Part shown: one piece after another, positions 1 to 9,284 of the stretch
Layout of the letters: each line of letters starts with the position of its first letter
Position numbering within the stretch: the stretch's first letter is position 1
Source: Wenzhouxiangella sp.
GTDB lineage: Bacteria > Pseudomonadota > Gammaproteobacteria > Xanthomonadales > Wenzhouxiangellaceae
Direction: 5' to 3'
Assembly (NCBI GenBank): GCA_007118895.1
Contig: SKQS01000048.1
Location: forward strand, 1-52,608
DNA: 52,608 nucleotides
Notes under the pieces: generated by a model
What the model was told of the DNA's origin: nothing
Seen by the model: the letters and a program-made list of their open reading frames with translations, nothing else
The model's database searches: none
Translations under genes and position numbers: made by a program

Positions 1-102
1 AGCGTGACGCCATTCGAGAATATCCCGCTGAATCAGTTGCTTACCGATATCGGCCCGGGAGAAGATGGCCGGGAAGAAGATAACCAACTGAAATTAATAT
101 GA
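1..102 (+). CDS. Possible 3' end of a gene entering from the left
   Basis: Frame 1 is open from the window edge to a TGA at 100-102 and would encode 33 residues, ending in a hydrophilic stretch rich in Asp, Glu and Gly. No family can be recognised. Frame 3 is also open for about 80 bases, so the choice of frame is weak. The product is unknown, and no link with the ole genes downstream can be made. Confidence 0.3.
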   Translation, partial: SVTPFENIPLNQLLTDIGPGEDGREEDNQLKLI

Positions 103-424
103 ATTCTGTCGGACACTAGTGTGCCGCGTTAATAACCCGATTCAGAGTCTGCGGTCGCGAAACGGATGAAAGTAGCCGACCACAGAGGTACAGGGGGCAC
201 AGAGAAAAAGTGGTTTTCTGGTTTTTCCTTGTGAACTCTGGGCTTAGGTTGGGAATTTAAGATGTTTGATCCTCGAGCGGCCCGTCGCGGCTGATGCGCT
301 GGTGGAGAAAGCGGCAGGTGAGTCCGGCATGAAGATCACTCAGGTCGAATCGGGCTATAATAGTGTGTTGTGTCGCTGTATTTCCCACGTTTTCTAATCG
401 CCACCAACGGCTGGATTGTCGCGA
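103..424. other. Intergenic region upstream of oleA
   Basis: This stretch holds no convincing gene. It is less GC-rich than its surroundings. An imperfect inverted repeat pairs CACAGAGAAAAA (198-209) with TTTTTCCTTGTG (222-233), 10 of 12 positions, in a context of the CACAGAG type that is often dispersed in intergenic DNA. A TATAAT box lies near the right end. The 73-residue minus-strand frame over this region has no family resemblance. Confidence 0.5.
356..361 (+). promoter_or_regulatory. Candidate -10 box of the ole operon promoter
   Basis: TATAAT is a perfect -10 hexamer 63 bases before the oleA start. No good -35 hexamer is present 16-18 bases upstream, so if this is a promoter it may be weak or activator-dependent. 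Confidence 0.4.
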
Positions 425-1441
425 ATGCTTTTCGATAATGTTGTCATCAAGTCTGTGAGCGCGGTCGACGCGCCGCACCCCGTCACCAGCGCCGAGATCA
501 ACGAGCGCCTGGCGCCAACGCTGAAACGCCTAGGTGTACGCGGAAATCCGCTGATCGATCTGGCAGGAATCGAAGAGCGTCGCCTGTGGGACGATGGCTT
601 CATGCCGTCGGACGGCGCTACGCTCGCTGCCCGCGCTGCCCTGGCCAAGGCCGATATCGATCCGCAGCGAATCGGTATCCTGATCAACACCTCGGTTTCG
701 CGTGATTTCCTCGAGCCCTCCACGGCCTGCGTGATTCATTCGAATCTTGGCCTTCCCGCTTCGTGCGAGAGTTTCGATGTTGGCAACGCCTGCCTGGCGT
801 TCATCAACGGCATGAACATTGCCGGGCGCATGCTCGAGCGCGGCGAGATCGACTACGCGCTGATTGTCAACGGTGAGAACAGTCGCGAAATCAACGACAA
901 CACGATCAAGCGGCTGCTGGAGCCCAAGGTCACCCGCAAGCAGTTCAAGAGCGAATTTGCCAGTCTGACGCTGGGCTCGGGCGCGGCAGCCATGGTCTTG
1001 AGTCGCGGCGACCTGGAGCCCGATGGGCACCTTTACAAGGGTGGCGTGGCCCGAGCTGCCACCGAATTCAACTACCTGTGCCGCGGCTGGAACCACCAGA
1101 TGTGGACCGATACCAAGCAGCTGCTGATCCAGGGCATGAAGCTGGCGCAGCTGACCTATGCCGCGGCCCGCACGGTGCTGGACTGGGTTGTTCAGGATCT
1201 TGACCATGTCGTGATTCACCAGGTTTCCAAGGCGCACACCGAGTCTTTCATCCGTGCCTTCGGTGTCGACCCGGCGCGCGTTTATCGCATTTTCCCCAAG
1301 CTCGGCAATATTGGCCCGGCTTCCATCCCAACCGTGTTGGCTCGCATTGTCGAAGAAGACAGGGTCAAGCGCGGCGACAAGATTGCCTTGATGGGTATCG
1401 GCTCCGGGCTCAACTGCGCCATGGCCGAAGTCGTCTGGTAG
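425..1441 (+). CDS. oleA: OleA, thiolase-like 2-alkyl-3-keto acid synthase
   Basis: OleA joins two fatty acyl-CoAs head to head in a non-decarboxylative Claisen condensation, the first step of long-chain olefin synthesis. The 338-residue product has the thiolase-fold hallmarks: the nucleophilic Cys in GNACLAFINGMN (about residue 123), the OleA-type Glu in RDFLEPSTA (about 97), the His of VIHQVSKAH and the Asn of GNIGPASIP. The C-terminus GIGSGLNCAMAEVVW is characteristic of OleA and differs from FabH. The ATG at 425 gives an MLFDNV start like that of Xanthomonas OleA; a TTG at 416 would add three residues. It is followed 8 bases later by oleB. The identification is strong; chain-length preference cannot be read from the sequence. 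Confidence 0.93.
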   Translation: MLFDNVVIKSVSAVDAPHPVTSAEINERLAPTLKRLGVRGNPLIDLAGIEERRLWDDGFMPSDGATLAARAALAKADIDPQRIGILINTSVSRDFLEPSTACVIHSNLGLPASCESFDVGNACLAFINGMNIAGRMLERGEIDYALIVNGENSREINDNTIKRLLEPKVTRKQFKSEFASLTLGSGAAAMVLSRGDLEPDGHLYKGGVARAATEFNYLCRGWNHQMWTDTKQLLIQGMKLAQLTYAAARTVLDWVVQDLDHVVIHQVSKAHTESFIRAFGVDPARVYRIFPKLGNIGPASIPTVLARIVEEDRVKRGDKIALMGIGSGLNCAMAEVVW

Positions 1442-1449
1442 CCGAGGCG

Positions 1450-2391
1450 ATGCCGGAAAACGCGGGCGGGTCGGAGCGGGGCCCGAAGGGTGCCCCTGTC
1501 GTGTTCGAATCACCGCTTTACCCGTTCAGGTCGAACTTTCATCGGCTGCCTGACGGGCTTCGGCTGCACTATCTGGATGAGGGCGCTGCTCACGCTGCGC
1601 CGGTGGTCATGGTCCACGGCAACCCGACCTGGTCTTTCTATTACCGCGAAATGGTTCGCGGGCTGTCCGATCGCCACCGTTGCCTGGTCCCCGATCATGT
1701 CGGCATGGGTCTGTCCGATCGGCCCGACGACAAACGCTATGCCTTCACCCTGGCCAGACGAATCGAGGATTTCGGCCACTGGCTGGATGCAGTTGAGCCA
1801 TCGCGGCCGCTGGACCTGATTGTCCACGACTGGGGTGGGGCGATCGGGATCGGTTGGGCGGCGCGCAATCCTGACCGGGTACGGCGACTGGTCGTGCTCA
1901 ATACCTGGGCATTCAACATTCCCGAGGGCGAGGGCCTGCCCGCCTCGCTGAAGTTTGCCCGGACGCGCCTGGGCGGCTTTCTGATCAACCGGTTCAATGC
2001 CTTTTCCGGGCTGGCAGTGCGCATGGCCACGGCAAGCCGACTGGAGCGGGAAGTTGCCAGTGGGCTTGTTGCGCCCTACCGCGGCAGCCCGCTGGAGCGC
2101 CTGGCCACCTTGCGCTTTGTCCAGGACATTCCGCTGTCGGAGTCCGATCCTGCCTGGTCGGTGCTGAGCGAAACCGAGTCGCGCCTGTCCAGTCTGGCCG
2201 ACAAGCCGATCCTGATTGCCTGGGGCGGCCGCGATTTCGTTTTCGATGACCGGGTGCTGGCAATCTGGCGCGAGATCTGGCCGTCGGCACGAGTCGAGTA
2301 TCTGGCCGATGCCGGTCACTACGTGCTCGAAGACGCTGCTGACCGGATCGTGCCAATGGCGCGAGATTTCCTGGCCGGTGACGGGCAATGA
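1450..2391 (+). CDS. oleB: OleB, alpha/beta-hydrolase beta-lactone decarboxylase
   Basis: In characterised Ole pathways OleB removes CO2 from the beta-lactone made by OleC to give the cis-alkene. The 313-residue protein has the haloalkane-dehalogenase-like layout: the oxyanion motif HGNPTWSFYYR, an Asp nucleophile in HDWGGAIGIG (about residue 127, replacing the usual Ser) and a late catalytic His in ADAGHYVLED. It lies between oleA and oleC and overlaps the oleC start by four bases (ATGA). By sequence alone it could be called a haloalkane dehalogenase, but the neighbours decide for OleB. The first 20 residues are poorly conserved, and a GTG at 1501 is an alternative start. Confidence 0.9.
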   Translation: MPENAGGSERGPKGAPVVFESPLYPFRSNFHRLPDGLRLHYLDEGAAHAAPVVMVHGNPTWSFYYREMVRGLSDRHRCLVPDHVGMGLSDRPDDKRYAFTLARRIEDFGHWLDAVEPSRPLDLIVHDWGGAIGIGWAARNPDRVRRLVVLNTWAFNIPEGEGLPASLKFARTRLGGFLINRFNAFSGLAVRMATASRLEREVASGLVAPYRGSPLERLATLRFVQDIPLSESDPAWSVLSETESRLSSLADKPILIAWGGRDFVFDDRVLAIWREIWPSARVEYLADAGHYVLEDAADRIVPMARDFLAGDGQ

Positions 2392-4040
2392 GCCTTGCGG
2401 CCGATCCACCGGTCAACATAGCCGCTGCACTGACCCGCCAGGCCGAGGCCCGGCCCGACGGCATTGCCCTGATCATCCCGCGCCGCCGGGGCGATGGCTG
2501 GCAGGATGTGCGCTACAGCTACCTGGAGCTTGATCAGCTGAGCAGTCGTCTGGCGTCCGGACTGGTCAACTCCGGGATCGGGAAGGGCGCACGGGTCGCC
2601 TTCATGGTGCCCCCCTCGCTGGAATTCTTCGCCCTGTTCTTTGCCCTGTTCAAGGCCGGATGCGTCCCGGTCCTGATCGACCCGGGGATTGGTCTGCGGC
2701 CGCTGAGAAAGTGTCTGGGCGAGGCGCAGCCTCAGGCCTTCATCGGCATCACTCGGGCCCAGGTGGCACGTCTGGTGCTGGGGTGGGCACGCGAAAGCAT
2801 AAAGAAAGTTGTCACCGTCGGCCCGCGTCTGGGCTGGGGTGGCGTCCGTTATTCGAAGCTGGCTGAGGCAGAGCCGCTTGGCGACCCGGTCGAGGTGGCA
2901 CCGGATGATCCGGCTGCCATTTTGTTCACCAGCGGCTCGACAGGCATCCCCAAGGGCGTGGTCTACCGCCATCGTCACTTCGCCGCCCAGGTCGAACTGG
3001 TGCGCGACAGTTACAACATGCAGCCCGGTGAGGTCGACCTGCCGACTTTTCCACCGTTCGCGCTATTCGATCCGGCACTGGGCATGGCCACGGTGATACC
3101 GCCGATGGATTTCACCCGGCCGGCGCGGGTCGATCCCGGAATGCTGGTCAGCCTGATCGAGCGCTACCAGGTCACCAATCTGTTCGGCTCGCCGGCGCTG
3201 ATCAATACCCTGGGCCGCCATCTGGCGGCGAACCAGATTCGCCTGCCCACGCTCAGGCGTGCGCTGTCAGCCGGTGCCCCGGTCTCGCCGCAGGTGCTGG
3301 GGCGGCTGCTGCCGGCGCTTGCCGACGAGGCTGATGTTCACACGCCCTATGGGGCCACCGAGGTACTGCCGGTGGCTACCGTGTCCGGACGCCAGCTGCT
3401 TGCTGGCTTGAGCGACGGCCATCGCCGCGGCAAGGGTGTTTGCGTGGGTCGGCCGCTGGCCGCCAACCGGGTCGCCATCATTACCATCGATGATGGTCCG
3501 CTGGAGCGTCTGGAGGATGCAGAAACACTGGCGCCGGGTCAGATCGGGGAAATCTGCGTCAGCGGTCCGACCGTCACCGACTGCTATTACCAGCGCCCCG
3601 AGCAGACCGCGCTGGCCAAGTGTCACGACGCTGAAGGTCGCCTGTGGCACCGCATGGGAGATCTGGGCTGGATGGATGATGAGGGCAGGCTGTGGTTCTG
3701 TGGCCGCAAATCCGAGCGGGTTCGAACTGCCGAGGGCGAGCTTTATACCGAACCGGTCGAAGGTCGGATGAATCAGGTACCGGGCGTTTACCGCTCGGCC
3801 CTGGTCGGCGTCGGTGTGCCAGGCGCCCAGCGCCCGGTGCTGTGCATCGAGCTGGAGCCCGGGGCCGATCGTGACCGGGTAGCCCAGGCGACGCTGGAGT
3901 TTGCCCGCGGCGCATCGGAAACTCGATCCATCGAGACTGTGCTGGTTCATCGCGGCTTTCCGGTCGATATCCGCCATAACGCCAAGATTCGCCGTGCCGA
4001 GCTGGCCTGCTGGGCCGCCAGGCGTCTGGCCAGGGGATGA
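2388..4040 (+). CDS. oleC: OleC, AMP-forming beta-lactone synthetase
   Basis: OleC belongs to the ANL superfamily (acyl-CoA synthetases, luciferase) and cyclises the 2-alkyl-3-hydroxy acid to a beta-lactone at the cost of ATP. The 550-residue protein contains the AMP-binding P-loop ILFTSGSTGIPKGVV (about residues 180-194), the motif TPYGATEVLP and the hinge region MGDLGWMDDEGRLWFCGRKSER. Its ATG overlaps the oleB stop, which implies translational coupling. In many ole clusters oleD, the NADPH-dependent reductase acting between OleA and OleC, follows directly; here the next gene is glyA. Confidence 0.92.
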   Translation: MSLAADPPVNIAAALTRQAEARPDGIALIIPRRRGDGWQDVRYSYLELDQLSSRLASGLVNSGIGKGARVAFMVPPSLEFFALFFALFKAGCVPVLIDPGIGLRPLRKCLGEAQPQAFIGITRAQVARLVLGWARESIKKVVTVGPRLGWGGVRYSKLAEAEPLGDPVEVAPDDPAAILFTSGSTGIPKGVVYRHRHFAAQVELVRDSYNMQPGEVDLPTFPPFALFDPALGMATVIPPMDFTRPARVDPGMLVSLIERYQVTNLFGSPALINTLGRHLAANQIRLPTLRRALSAGAPVSPQVLGRLLPALADEADVHTPYGATEVLPVATVSGRQLLAGLSDGHRRGKGVCVGRPLAANRVAIITIDDGPLERLEDAETLAPGQIGEICVSGPTVTDCYYQRPEQTALAKCHDAEGRLWHRMGDLGWMDDEGRLWFCGRKSERVRTAEGELYTEPVEGRMNQVPGVYRSALVGVGVPGAQRPVLCIELEPGADRDRVAQATLEFARGASETRSIETVLVHRGFPVDIRHNAKIRRAELACWAARRLARG

Positions 4041-4098
4041 TCCGTGCACCACGCCTTGGTGATAGCATTTCCAGTTGAATTCATGCAGCGAGTCGACC

Positions 4099-5385
4099 AT
4101 GTTTGATGCCTCCTACCGTATTGCCGGATTCGATCCGGAACTGTCTGCTGCCATTGCCGGCGAGAATCGTCGCCAAGAAGAGCATATCGAGCTGATCGCC
4201 TCGGAAAACTACGCCAGCCCGCGGGTGCTGGAGGCACAGGGCTCGGTGCTGACCAACAAGTACGCCGAAGGCTACCCGGGCCGGCGCTATTACGGCGGTT
4301 GCGAGTATGTCGACCAGGCCGAGGCGCTGGCCATTGCACGGGCGAAAGAGCTGTTCGGCGCCGGCTACGCCAACGTGCAGCCGCACTCTGGTTCTCAGGC
4401 CAATCAAGCCGTCTACCTTGCGCTGCTCAAGCCCGGCGATACCATTCTCGGGATGAATCTTTCCGAGGGCGGCCACCTGACACACGGCGCCTCGGTGAAT
4501 TTTTCCGGCAAGGTCTTCCGCGCGTTTCACTATGGGCTGGATCACCAGACTGGTCTGATCGACTACGAGGCCATGGCCGAGCTGGCCGAGCGGCACAAGC
4601 CGCGGATGATCATTGGCGGCTTTTCGGCCTACTCGCGGATTGTCGACTGGGCCCGGATGCGCGAGATCGCCGACAGCGTTGGCGCGTGGTTCATGGTCGA
4701 CATGGCCCATGTGGCCGGCCTGATCGCAGCCGGCGTCTATCCCAACCCGGTACCGCATGCCCATGTTGTGACCTCGACCACCCACAAGACCCTGCGCGGT
4801 CCGCGTGGCGGCATCATCCTGGCCGGTGGCGAAGACGAGGATCTGAACAAGAAGTTCAATTCGCTGGTTTTTCCCGGCTGCCAGGGTGGTCCGCTGATGC
4901 ATGTCATCGCAGCCAAGGCGGTGGCCTTCAAGGAAGCCCTGGAACCGGATTTCAGGCGCTACCAGGAACAGGTCGTGGCCAACGCCCGGGCGATGGCCGA
5001 AGTCATCGGCGAGCGGGGATACAAGGTGGTCTCTGAAGGTACGGACAATCATCTGTTCCTGGTTGATCTGATCGACAAGGGCATCACCGGCAAGGATGCC
5101 GAGGAGAGTCTGGGCCGGGCCAATATCACCGTCAACAAGAACACCGTGCCGGGCGAGCCACGCTCGCCGTTCGTTACCTCGGGACTGCGGATCGGCACGC
5201 CGGCGGCTACCACCCGCGGATTTGGCGCCGACGATTGTCGCGAGCTGGCTGGCTGGATCTGTGATGTGCTCGATCGGGTCGGCGATCAACAGGTCGAGTC
5301 CGAGGTCCGCGACAAGGCGCTGGCACTGTGTCGGCGTTACCCGGTGTATCGTTCCGGCAACCGGTCCGGCAACCTGACCGACTGA
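4099..5385 (+). CDS. glyA: Serine hydroxymethyltransferase
   Basis: GlyA interconverts serine and glycine using tetrahydrofolate and pyridoxal phosphate, and is the main source of one-carbon units. The 428-residue product is full length. It shows the family N-terminus ([15 protein letters not shown]), the substrate loop [15 protein letters not shown] and the PLP lysine in [14 protein letters not shown] (Lys about 230). The ATG at 4099 matches the usual GlyA N-terminus; a TTG at 4075 would add eight residues. It begins a run of genes conserved in gammaproteobacteria (glyA-nrdR-rib-nusB) and is separated from oleC by 58 bases. Confidence 0.97.
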   Translation: MFDASYRIAGFDPELSAAIAGENRRQEEHIELIASENYASPRVLEAQGSVLTNKYAEGYPGRRYYGGCEYVDQAEALAIARAKELFGAGYANVQPHSGSQANQAVYLALLKPGDTILGMNLSEGGHLTHGASVNFSGKVFRAFHYGLDHQTGLIDYEAMAELAERHKPRMIIGGFSAYSRIVDWARMREIADSVGAWFMVDMAHVAGLIAAGVYPNPVPHAHVVTSTTHKTLRGPRGGIILAGGEDEDLNKKFNSLVFPGCQGGPLMHVIAAKAVAFKEALEPDFRRYQEQVVANARAMAEVIGERGYKVVSEGTDNHLFLVDLIDKGITGKDAEESLGRANITVNKNTVPGEPRSPFVTSGLRIGTPAATTRGFGADDCRELAGWICDVLDRVGDQQVESEVRDKALALCRRYPVYRSGNRSGNLTD

Positions 5386-5408
5386 GACCTGGCGGAGTCC
5401 TGCCCGGA

Positions 5409-5915
5409 ATGTGGTGTCCATTCTGCAATCATCCGGAAACGCGGGTGATCGATTCGCGGCTGACCAGCGACGGCTTCCAGGTCAGGCGCCGCCGCGAGTG
5501 CGCCAGCTGCCAGGCGCGGTTCAATACCTTCGAAACAGCCGTGCTAAAAGCCCCGAACGTGATCAAGTCCGACGGCTCTCGGGAGGCTTTCGACGAGGAC
5601 AAGCTGCGCGCCGGCATGCTCAAGGCGCTGGAAAAGCGCCCGGTTGAAACCGCCGAGGTGGAGCGATCGATGCGCAACCTGGTGCGCCGGATCCGCACCC
5701 TCGAAGAAGCCGAGATTTCGGCCCAGCAGATAGGCGAATGGGTGGCCGGCGAGCTGTCCCGACTGGACCAGGTTGCCTACGTGCGCTTTGCTTCCGTTTA
5801 TCGCCGTTTCGAGGATGTCCAGGCCTTTCGCGAGGAAATCGAGCGCCTGGAGCGCGAAAACCCCGGCGCTGTCGATGCGCGCCAGATTTCACTGCTGCGC
5901 GACGAACGATCGTGA
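5409..5915 (+). CDS. nrdR: NrdR, repressor of ribonucleotide reductase genes
   Basis: NrdR is a nucleotide-sensing repressor with an N-terminal zinc ribbon and an ATP-cone. The 168-residue protein has the four zinc ligands Cys3, Cys6, Cys31 and Cys34 (MWCPFC and CASC), followed by the ATP-cone with VIKSDGSREAFDEDKL. The ATG at 5409 places the zinc ribbon at the N-terminus as in all family members; the 27 extra upstream residues of the longer frame are out-of-frame glyA sequence. Its stop overlaps the ribD start (GTGA). No nrd operon lies in the window, so its targets are elsewhere. Confidence 0.96.
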   Translation: MWCPFCNHPETRVIDSRLTSDGFQVRRRRECASCQARFNTFETAVLKAPNVIKSDGSREAFDEDKLRAGMLKALEKRPVETAEVERSMRNLVRRIRTLEEAEISAQQIGEWVAGELSRLDQVAYVRFASVYRRFEDVQAFREEIERLERENPGAVDARQISLLRDERS

Positions 5916-6994
5916 ACTTCAGCGCGACCGATCATGCCCACATGGCCACGGCCCTGAGGCTGGCCGAGCGCGGCCTGATGAGCACCGATCCCAACCCGCG
6001 CGTCGGCTGCGTGCTGGTGGCTGACGGGACGGTGGTTGGTCGCGGCTGGCATCGCCGTGCCGGCGAGCCTCATGCCGAAGCGCTGGCGCTTAGCCAGGCC
6101 GGGGCCCGGGCTCGTGGAGCGACCTGCTATGTCACCCTCGAACCATGCGCCCATCAGGGCCGCACCGGGCCCTGCGCGCGGGCGTTGATCGAGGCCGGGG
6201 TGAAGCGGGTCATCGCCGCCATGCTTGACCCGGACCCGCGCACCGCCGGCAAGGGTTTTCGAATGCTTGCCCAGGCTGGCATCGAGACCCGTTCCGGCCT
6301 GCTGGAGTCAAGTGCACGCGCGCTCAATGTCGGCTTCGTTTCACGTCACGAACGACAGCGGCCCTGGGTGCGGGTCAAACTGGCGGTCAGTCTTGACGGC
6401 CGAACGGCAGCCGCCGACGGCAGTTCGCAGTGGATTACCTCGCCGGCAGCCCGTGAGGATGTGCAGCAATGGCGCGGTCGCGCCGGTGCGGTATTGACTG
6501 GCATTGGTACCGTGATCGCCGATGATCCTGGCATGAATCTGCGCCAGGCCGGGGTGGAGCGCCAGCCCTTGAGGGTGGTGGTCGACAGTCGGGCGCGCAC
6601 CCCTCGCCAGGCGCGCCTGGTAGGACTACCGGGCCCGGTGCTGATCGCCACTACCGGCCAGCCGGCCTGGCAGGCCGACCAGGTCGACTGGTTGACCCTG
6701 CCTGCCGACGATCATGGCCGCGTCGATCTCGATGCCTTGCTGGGCGAGCTGGTCAGTCGCGAAGTCAACGAGCTGCATGTCGAGGCCGGTCCGACCCTGT
6801 CCGGAGCGCTGATGGAATCCGGGCTGGTCGATGAACTGCTGGTCTACCAGGCGCCCTGTCTGCTCGGCAACGGGCGGCCGCTGGCGCTTTTGCCAGGCGT
6901 GGAAAACATCGACGGTCGCCTCCACCTTGAGCCTATCGACGCGATCCGCGTCGGGCCCGACTGGCGCCTGCGCTATCGCGCTGCGCGCTCCTGA
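5912..6994 (+). CDS. ribD: RibD, bifunctional riboflavin deaminase/reductase
   Basis: RibD carries out the second and third steps of riboflavin synthesis: deamination of the pyrimidine, then NADPH reduction of the ribose. The 360-residue protein has the N-terminal deaminase zinc site (HAEALAL, then PCAHQGRTGPC) and a C-terminal reductase domain from about residue 145 (VKLAVSLDGRTAA, HVEAGPTLSGALM). The start is GTG at 5912, overlapping the nrdR stop; an ATG at 5942 would remove ten residues. It is the first of four rib genes in a row. Confidence 0.95.
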   Translation: MNFSATDHAHMATALRLAERGLMSTDPNPRVGCVLVADGTVVGRGWHRRAGEPHAEALALSQAGARARGATCYVTLEPCAHQGRTGPCARALIEAGVKRVIAAMLDPDPRTAGKGFRMLAQAGIETRSGLLESSARALNVGFVSRHERQRPWVRVKLAVSLDGRTAAADGSSQWITSPAAREDVQQWRGRAGAVLTGIGTVIADDPGMNLRQAGVERQPLRVVVDSRARTPRQARLVGLPGPVLIATTGQPAWQADQVDWLTLPADDHGRVDLDALLGELVSREVNELHVEAGPTLSGALMESGLVDELLVYQAPCLLGNGRPLALLPGVENIDGRLHLEPIDAIRVGPDWRLRYRAARS

Positions 6995-7035
6995 ACCAAA
7001 AGCAATCGTTACCAAGGGAATCTCGTCACACACTC

Positions 7036-7644
7036 ATGTTCACCGGCATCGTCAAGACCATCGGTATCGTGGCCAGGCTGGATCAGCATGCCGGCGGCGC
7101 CCGCCTGCGCATCCGCTGCCCGGAACTCAAGCCCGAACGCTGGCACACCGGCGACAGCATAGCCGTGGCCGGTGTGTGCCTGACCGCGCTGGATATCGAC
7201 CGCGAAGGCTTCTCGGCCGATCTGTCCAACGAAACCCTCGATTGCACCAGCCTGGGACGTCTTGAGGTCGACGGCGGCGTCAATCTCGAGCCGGCCCTGG
7301 CAGTGGGTGAGCGCCTCGGCGGACACTGGGTGACTGGCCATGTTGACGGCCTGGCCAGGCTGGTCAGCCGCGAGCCGGCCGGCGACAGCGAGCGCCTGCA
7401 ATTTGCCGTGCCAGACAAGCTGGCGCACCTGATTGCCGCCAAGGGTTCGGTTACGCTGGATGGGGTCAGCCTGACGGTCAATGCGGTCGAGGCAGACCGG
7501 TTCGAGGTCAACCTGATTCCGCATACCCTCAAGGTCACCACGCTGGGTGCGCTTGCGCCCGACGACCCCGTCAACCTCGAGGTTGATCTGCTGGCCCGCT
7601 ACCTGGAGCGCATCCTCGCCGCAAGGAGTGAACATGGCGCTTGA
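7036..7644 (+). CDS. ribE: Riboflavin synthase, alpha chain
   Basis: Riboflavin synthase dismutates two 6,7-dimethyl-8-ribityllumazine molecules into riboflavin, the last step of the pathway. The 202-residue protein starts with MFTGIVKTIG and contains the two similar lumazine-binding halves, each with a GDSIAVAGVCLTAL-like or KGSVTLDGVSLTVN-like strand. It follows ribD by 41 bases, and that short gap shows no FMN riboswitch. Its 3' end overlaps ribB by 11 bases. Confidence 0.96.
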   Translation: MFTGIVKTIGIVARLDQHAGGARLRIRCPELKPERWHTGDSIAVAGVCLTALDIDREGFSADLSNETLDCTSLGRLEVDGGVNLEPALAVGERLGGHWVTGHVDGLARLVSREPAGDSERLQFAVPDKLAHLIAAKGSVTLDGVSLTVNAVEADRFEVNLIPHTLKVTTLGALAPDDPVNLEVDLLARYLERILAARSEHGA

Positions 7645-8761
7645 TTCGATCGAAGACATCCTGGCTGATATCCGCGCCGGTCGCATGGTCGTGATGATGG
7701 ACGACGAGGACCGGGAAAACGAGGGCGACCTGATCATGGCCGGCAGCCTGGTGCGTCCGGAGGACATCAACTTCATGGCCCGTTACGGCCGAGGGCTGAT
7801 CTGCCTAGCCTTGACCAGGGAGCGCTGCCGCCAGCTCGATCTGCCGCTGATGGTGCGTGATACCGACCGCCGCATGACCACCAACTTCACCGTCTCGATC
7901 GAGGCCGCCGAAGGTGTCACCACCGGCATCTCGGCCTATGATCGCGCCCATACCATTCGTACCGCGGTACGGCCCGACGCCCGCAGCGAGGATCTGCGAC
8001 AGCCAGGGCATGTTTTTCCGCTGATGGCGCAACCAGGCGGTGTGCTGGCTCGTGCCGGTCATACCGAGGCTGCGGTCGATCTGGCCTTGCTGGCCGGGCT
8101 GGAACCGGCCGGCGTGCTGGTCGAGGTGCTCAACGAGGACGGCACCATGGCCCGGCGGCCGGCGCTGGAAGCATTCGCCTCAGAGCACGGGCTGAAAGTG
8201 GGTACCGTGGCCGATCTGATTCGGTATCGCTTGAGCCACGAGAAGAATGTCGAGTGCGTACATCAGCAGGAAGTCAGCACCGCCCACGGTCGCTTTCGCC
8301 TGCAGGTTTTCAGGGACTCCATCCTGCGCCGCTTGCACTGGGCACTGGTCCGTGGTGACATTGCAGGCCCGCAGCCGGTGCCGGTGCGGGTGCACGTGCC
8401 CGAGCTGCTGGGTGATGTGCTCGGCATTGTCGAGCCGCAGTTCGGCATGCCGCTGGATGCGGCGCTGGCCGATATCGCCCGACGCGGACGCGGAGTGGCC
8501 CTGGTGCTGGGCTACGACGAGGATGACGAGTCGCGCCTGGCAGGCCTGGTGCGCCAGGACGGTAGTGACTCACGGCCTGCCGATGCTGATCGGACGGCAC
8601 GCGAGTTGAGAAGCTACGGAATTGCCGCCCAGATCCTGGTCGCGCTGGGCGTGCGCAGCATGACCGTGTATGGTGATCCGATCCGCTTCCACGCGCTGGG
8701 TGGTTTCGGGCTGGAGGTGGCCGATCATGTCCTGCCGGGGCAGGATACAAGTCAGGAATGA
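7634..8761 (+). CDS. ribB: 3,4-dihydroxy-2-butanone-4-phosphate synthase with degenerate GTP cyclohydrolase II domain (RibBX type)
   Basis: The N-terminal 200 residues form an intact DHBP synthase, which turns ribulose 5-phosphate into the four-carbon unit of lumazine. The acidic loop [14 protein letters not shown] and the motifs PGHVFPL and GHTEAAVDL are present. The C-terminal 170 residues have the RibA fold pattern but lack its catalytic parts. Where RibA has its zinc cysteines (SEC and RCDCG) this protein reads VPEL and EPQFG, and the HRQEGR motif is replaced by GYDEDDE. It therefore cannot be a GTP cyclohydrolase II, and an active RibA must exist elsewhere. The start ATG at 7634 lies inside the ribE 3' end and has a GGAG sequence upstream. 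Confidence 0.92.
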   Translation: MALDSIEDILADIRAGRMVVMMDDEDRENEGDLIMAGSLVRPEDINFMARYGRGLICLALTRERCRQLDLPLMVRDTDRRMTTNFTVSIEAAEGVTTGISAYDRAHTIRTAVRPDARSEDLRQPGHVFPLMAQPGGVLARAGHTEAAVDLALLAGLEPAGVLVEVLNEDGTMARRPALEAFASEHGLKVGTVADLIRYRLSHEKNVECVHQQEVSTAHGRFRLQVFRDSILRRLHWALVRGDIAGPQPVPVRVHVPELLGDVLGIVEPQFGMPLDAALADIARRGRGVALVLGYDEDDESRLAGLVRQDGSDSRPADADRTARELRSYGIAAQILVALGVRSMTVYGDPIRFHALGGFGLEVADHVLPGQDTSQE

Positions 8762-8780
8762 CAAGGGAGTACAAGAACAA

Positions 8781-9284
8781 ATGACCGAAGTCAGCGCACT
8801 GGATCAGAGTCAGGCCAGCGGACGGGAGTTTTCCTTTGCCCTGGTGGTGTCGCGCTTCAATCGGGCGGTGACCGGGAAGCTGCTCGAGGGATGTCGCCGG
8901 GCACTGCTTGAGCGTGAAGTCGAGCCCGGGCGCATCGAGGTGGTCTGGGTTCCGGGTGCCTGGGAGCTGCCGCTGGTTGCCCGCCGCCTGGCCGAGACCG
9001 GTGATCATGACGCGGTGATTGCGCTGGGTGCAGTGATTCGCGGACAGACCGCGCACTTTGATTTCATCTGCACCGAGTGTGCGCGCGGTCTGCAGCAGTC
9101 GGCGCTGGATACCGGCACCCCGGTATTGTTTGGCGTGCTGACCTGCGAGAATGGCGAGCAGGCGCTGGACCGCGCCGACCCCGAGCGCCGCGACAAGGGA
9201 CGCGAGGTGGCCGAAGCGGCGATCGAAATGGCCGCGCTGATGGGCAAGCTGGCACCGCCCATCACCGAGCGCTATGCGCAATAA
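8781..9284 (+). CDS. ribH: Lumazine synthase (6,7-dimethyl-8-ribityllumazine synthase)
   Basis: RibH condenses the RibB and RibD products to lumazine and usually forms large icosahedral or decameric shells. The 167-residue protein has the expected signatures VVSRFN, WVPGAWELPL, IALGAVIRGQTAHFDF and GVLTCENGEQALDRA, with a conserved basic segment DKGREVAEAAIEMA. The ATG at 8781 gives the normal length; upstream residues in this frame come from ribB DNA. It overlaps nusB by 11 bases, so the two are likely coupled. Confidence 0.95.
   Translation: MTEVSALDQSQASGREFSFALVVSRFNRAVTGKLLEGCRRALLEREVEPGRIEVVWVPGAWELPLVARRLAETGDHDAVIALGAVIRGQTAHFDFICTECARGLQQSALDTGTPVLFGVLTCENGEQALDRADPERRDKGREVAEAAIEMAALMGKLAPPITERYAQ

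Noticed and set aside
530-1513. 327-codon minus-strand frame opposite oleA
   Set aside because: Shadow of oleA on the opposite strand; no family resemblance. The same holds for long antisense frames opposite glyA, thrS, smc, ligA and others.
6995-7035. FMN riboswitch before ribE
   Set aside because: The 41-base gap is far too short and lacks the conserved RFN element.
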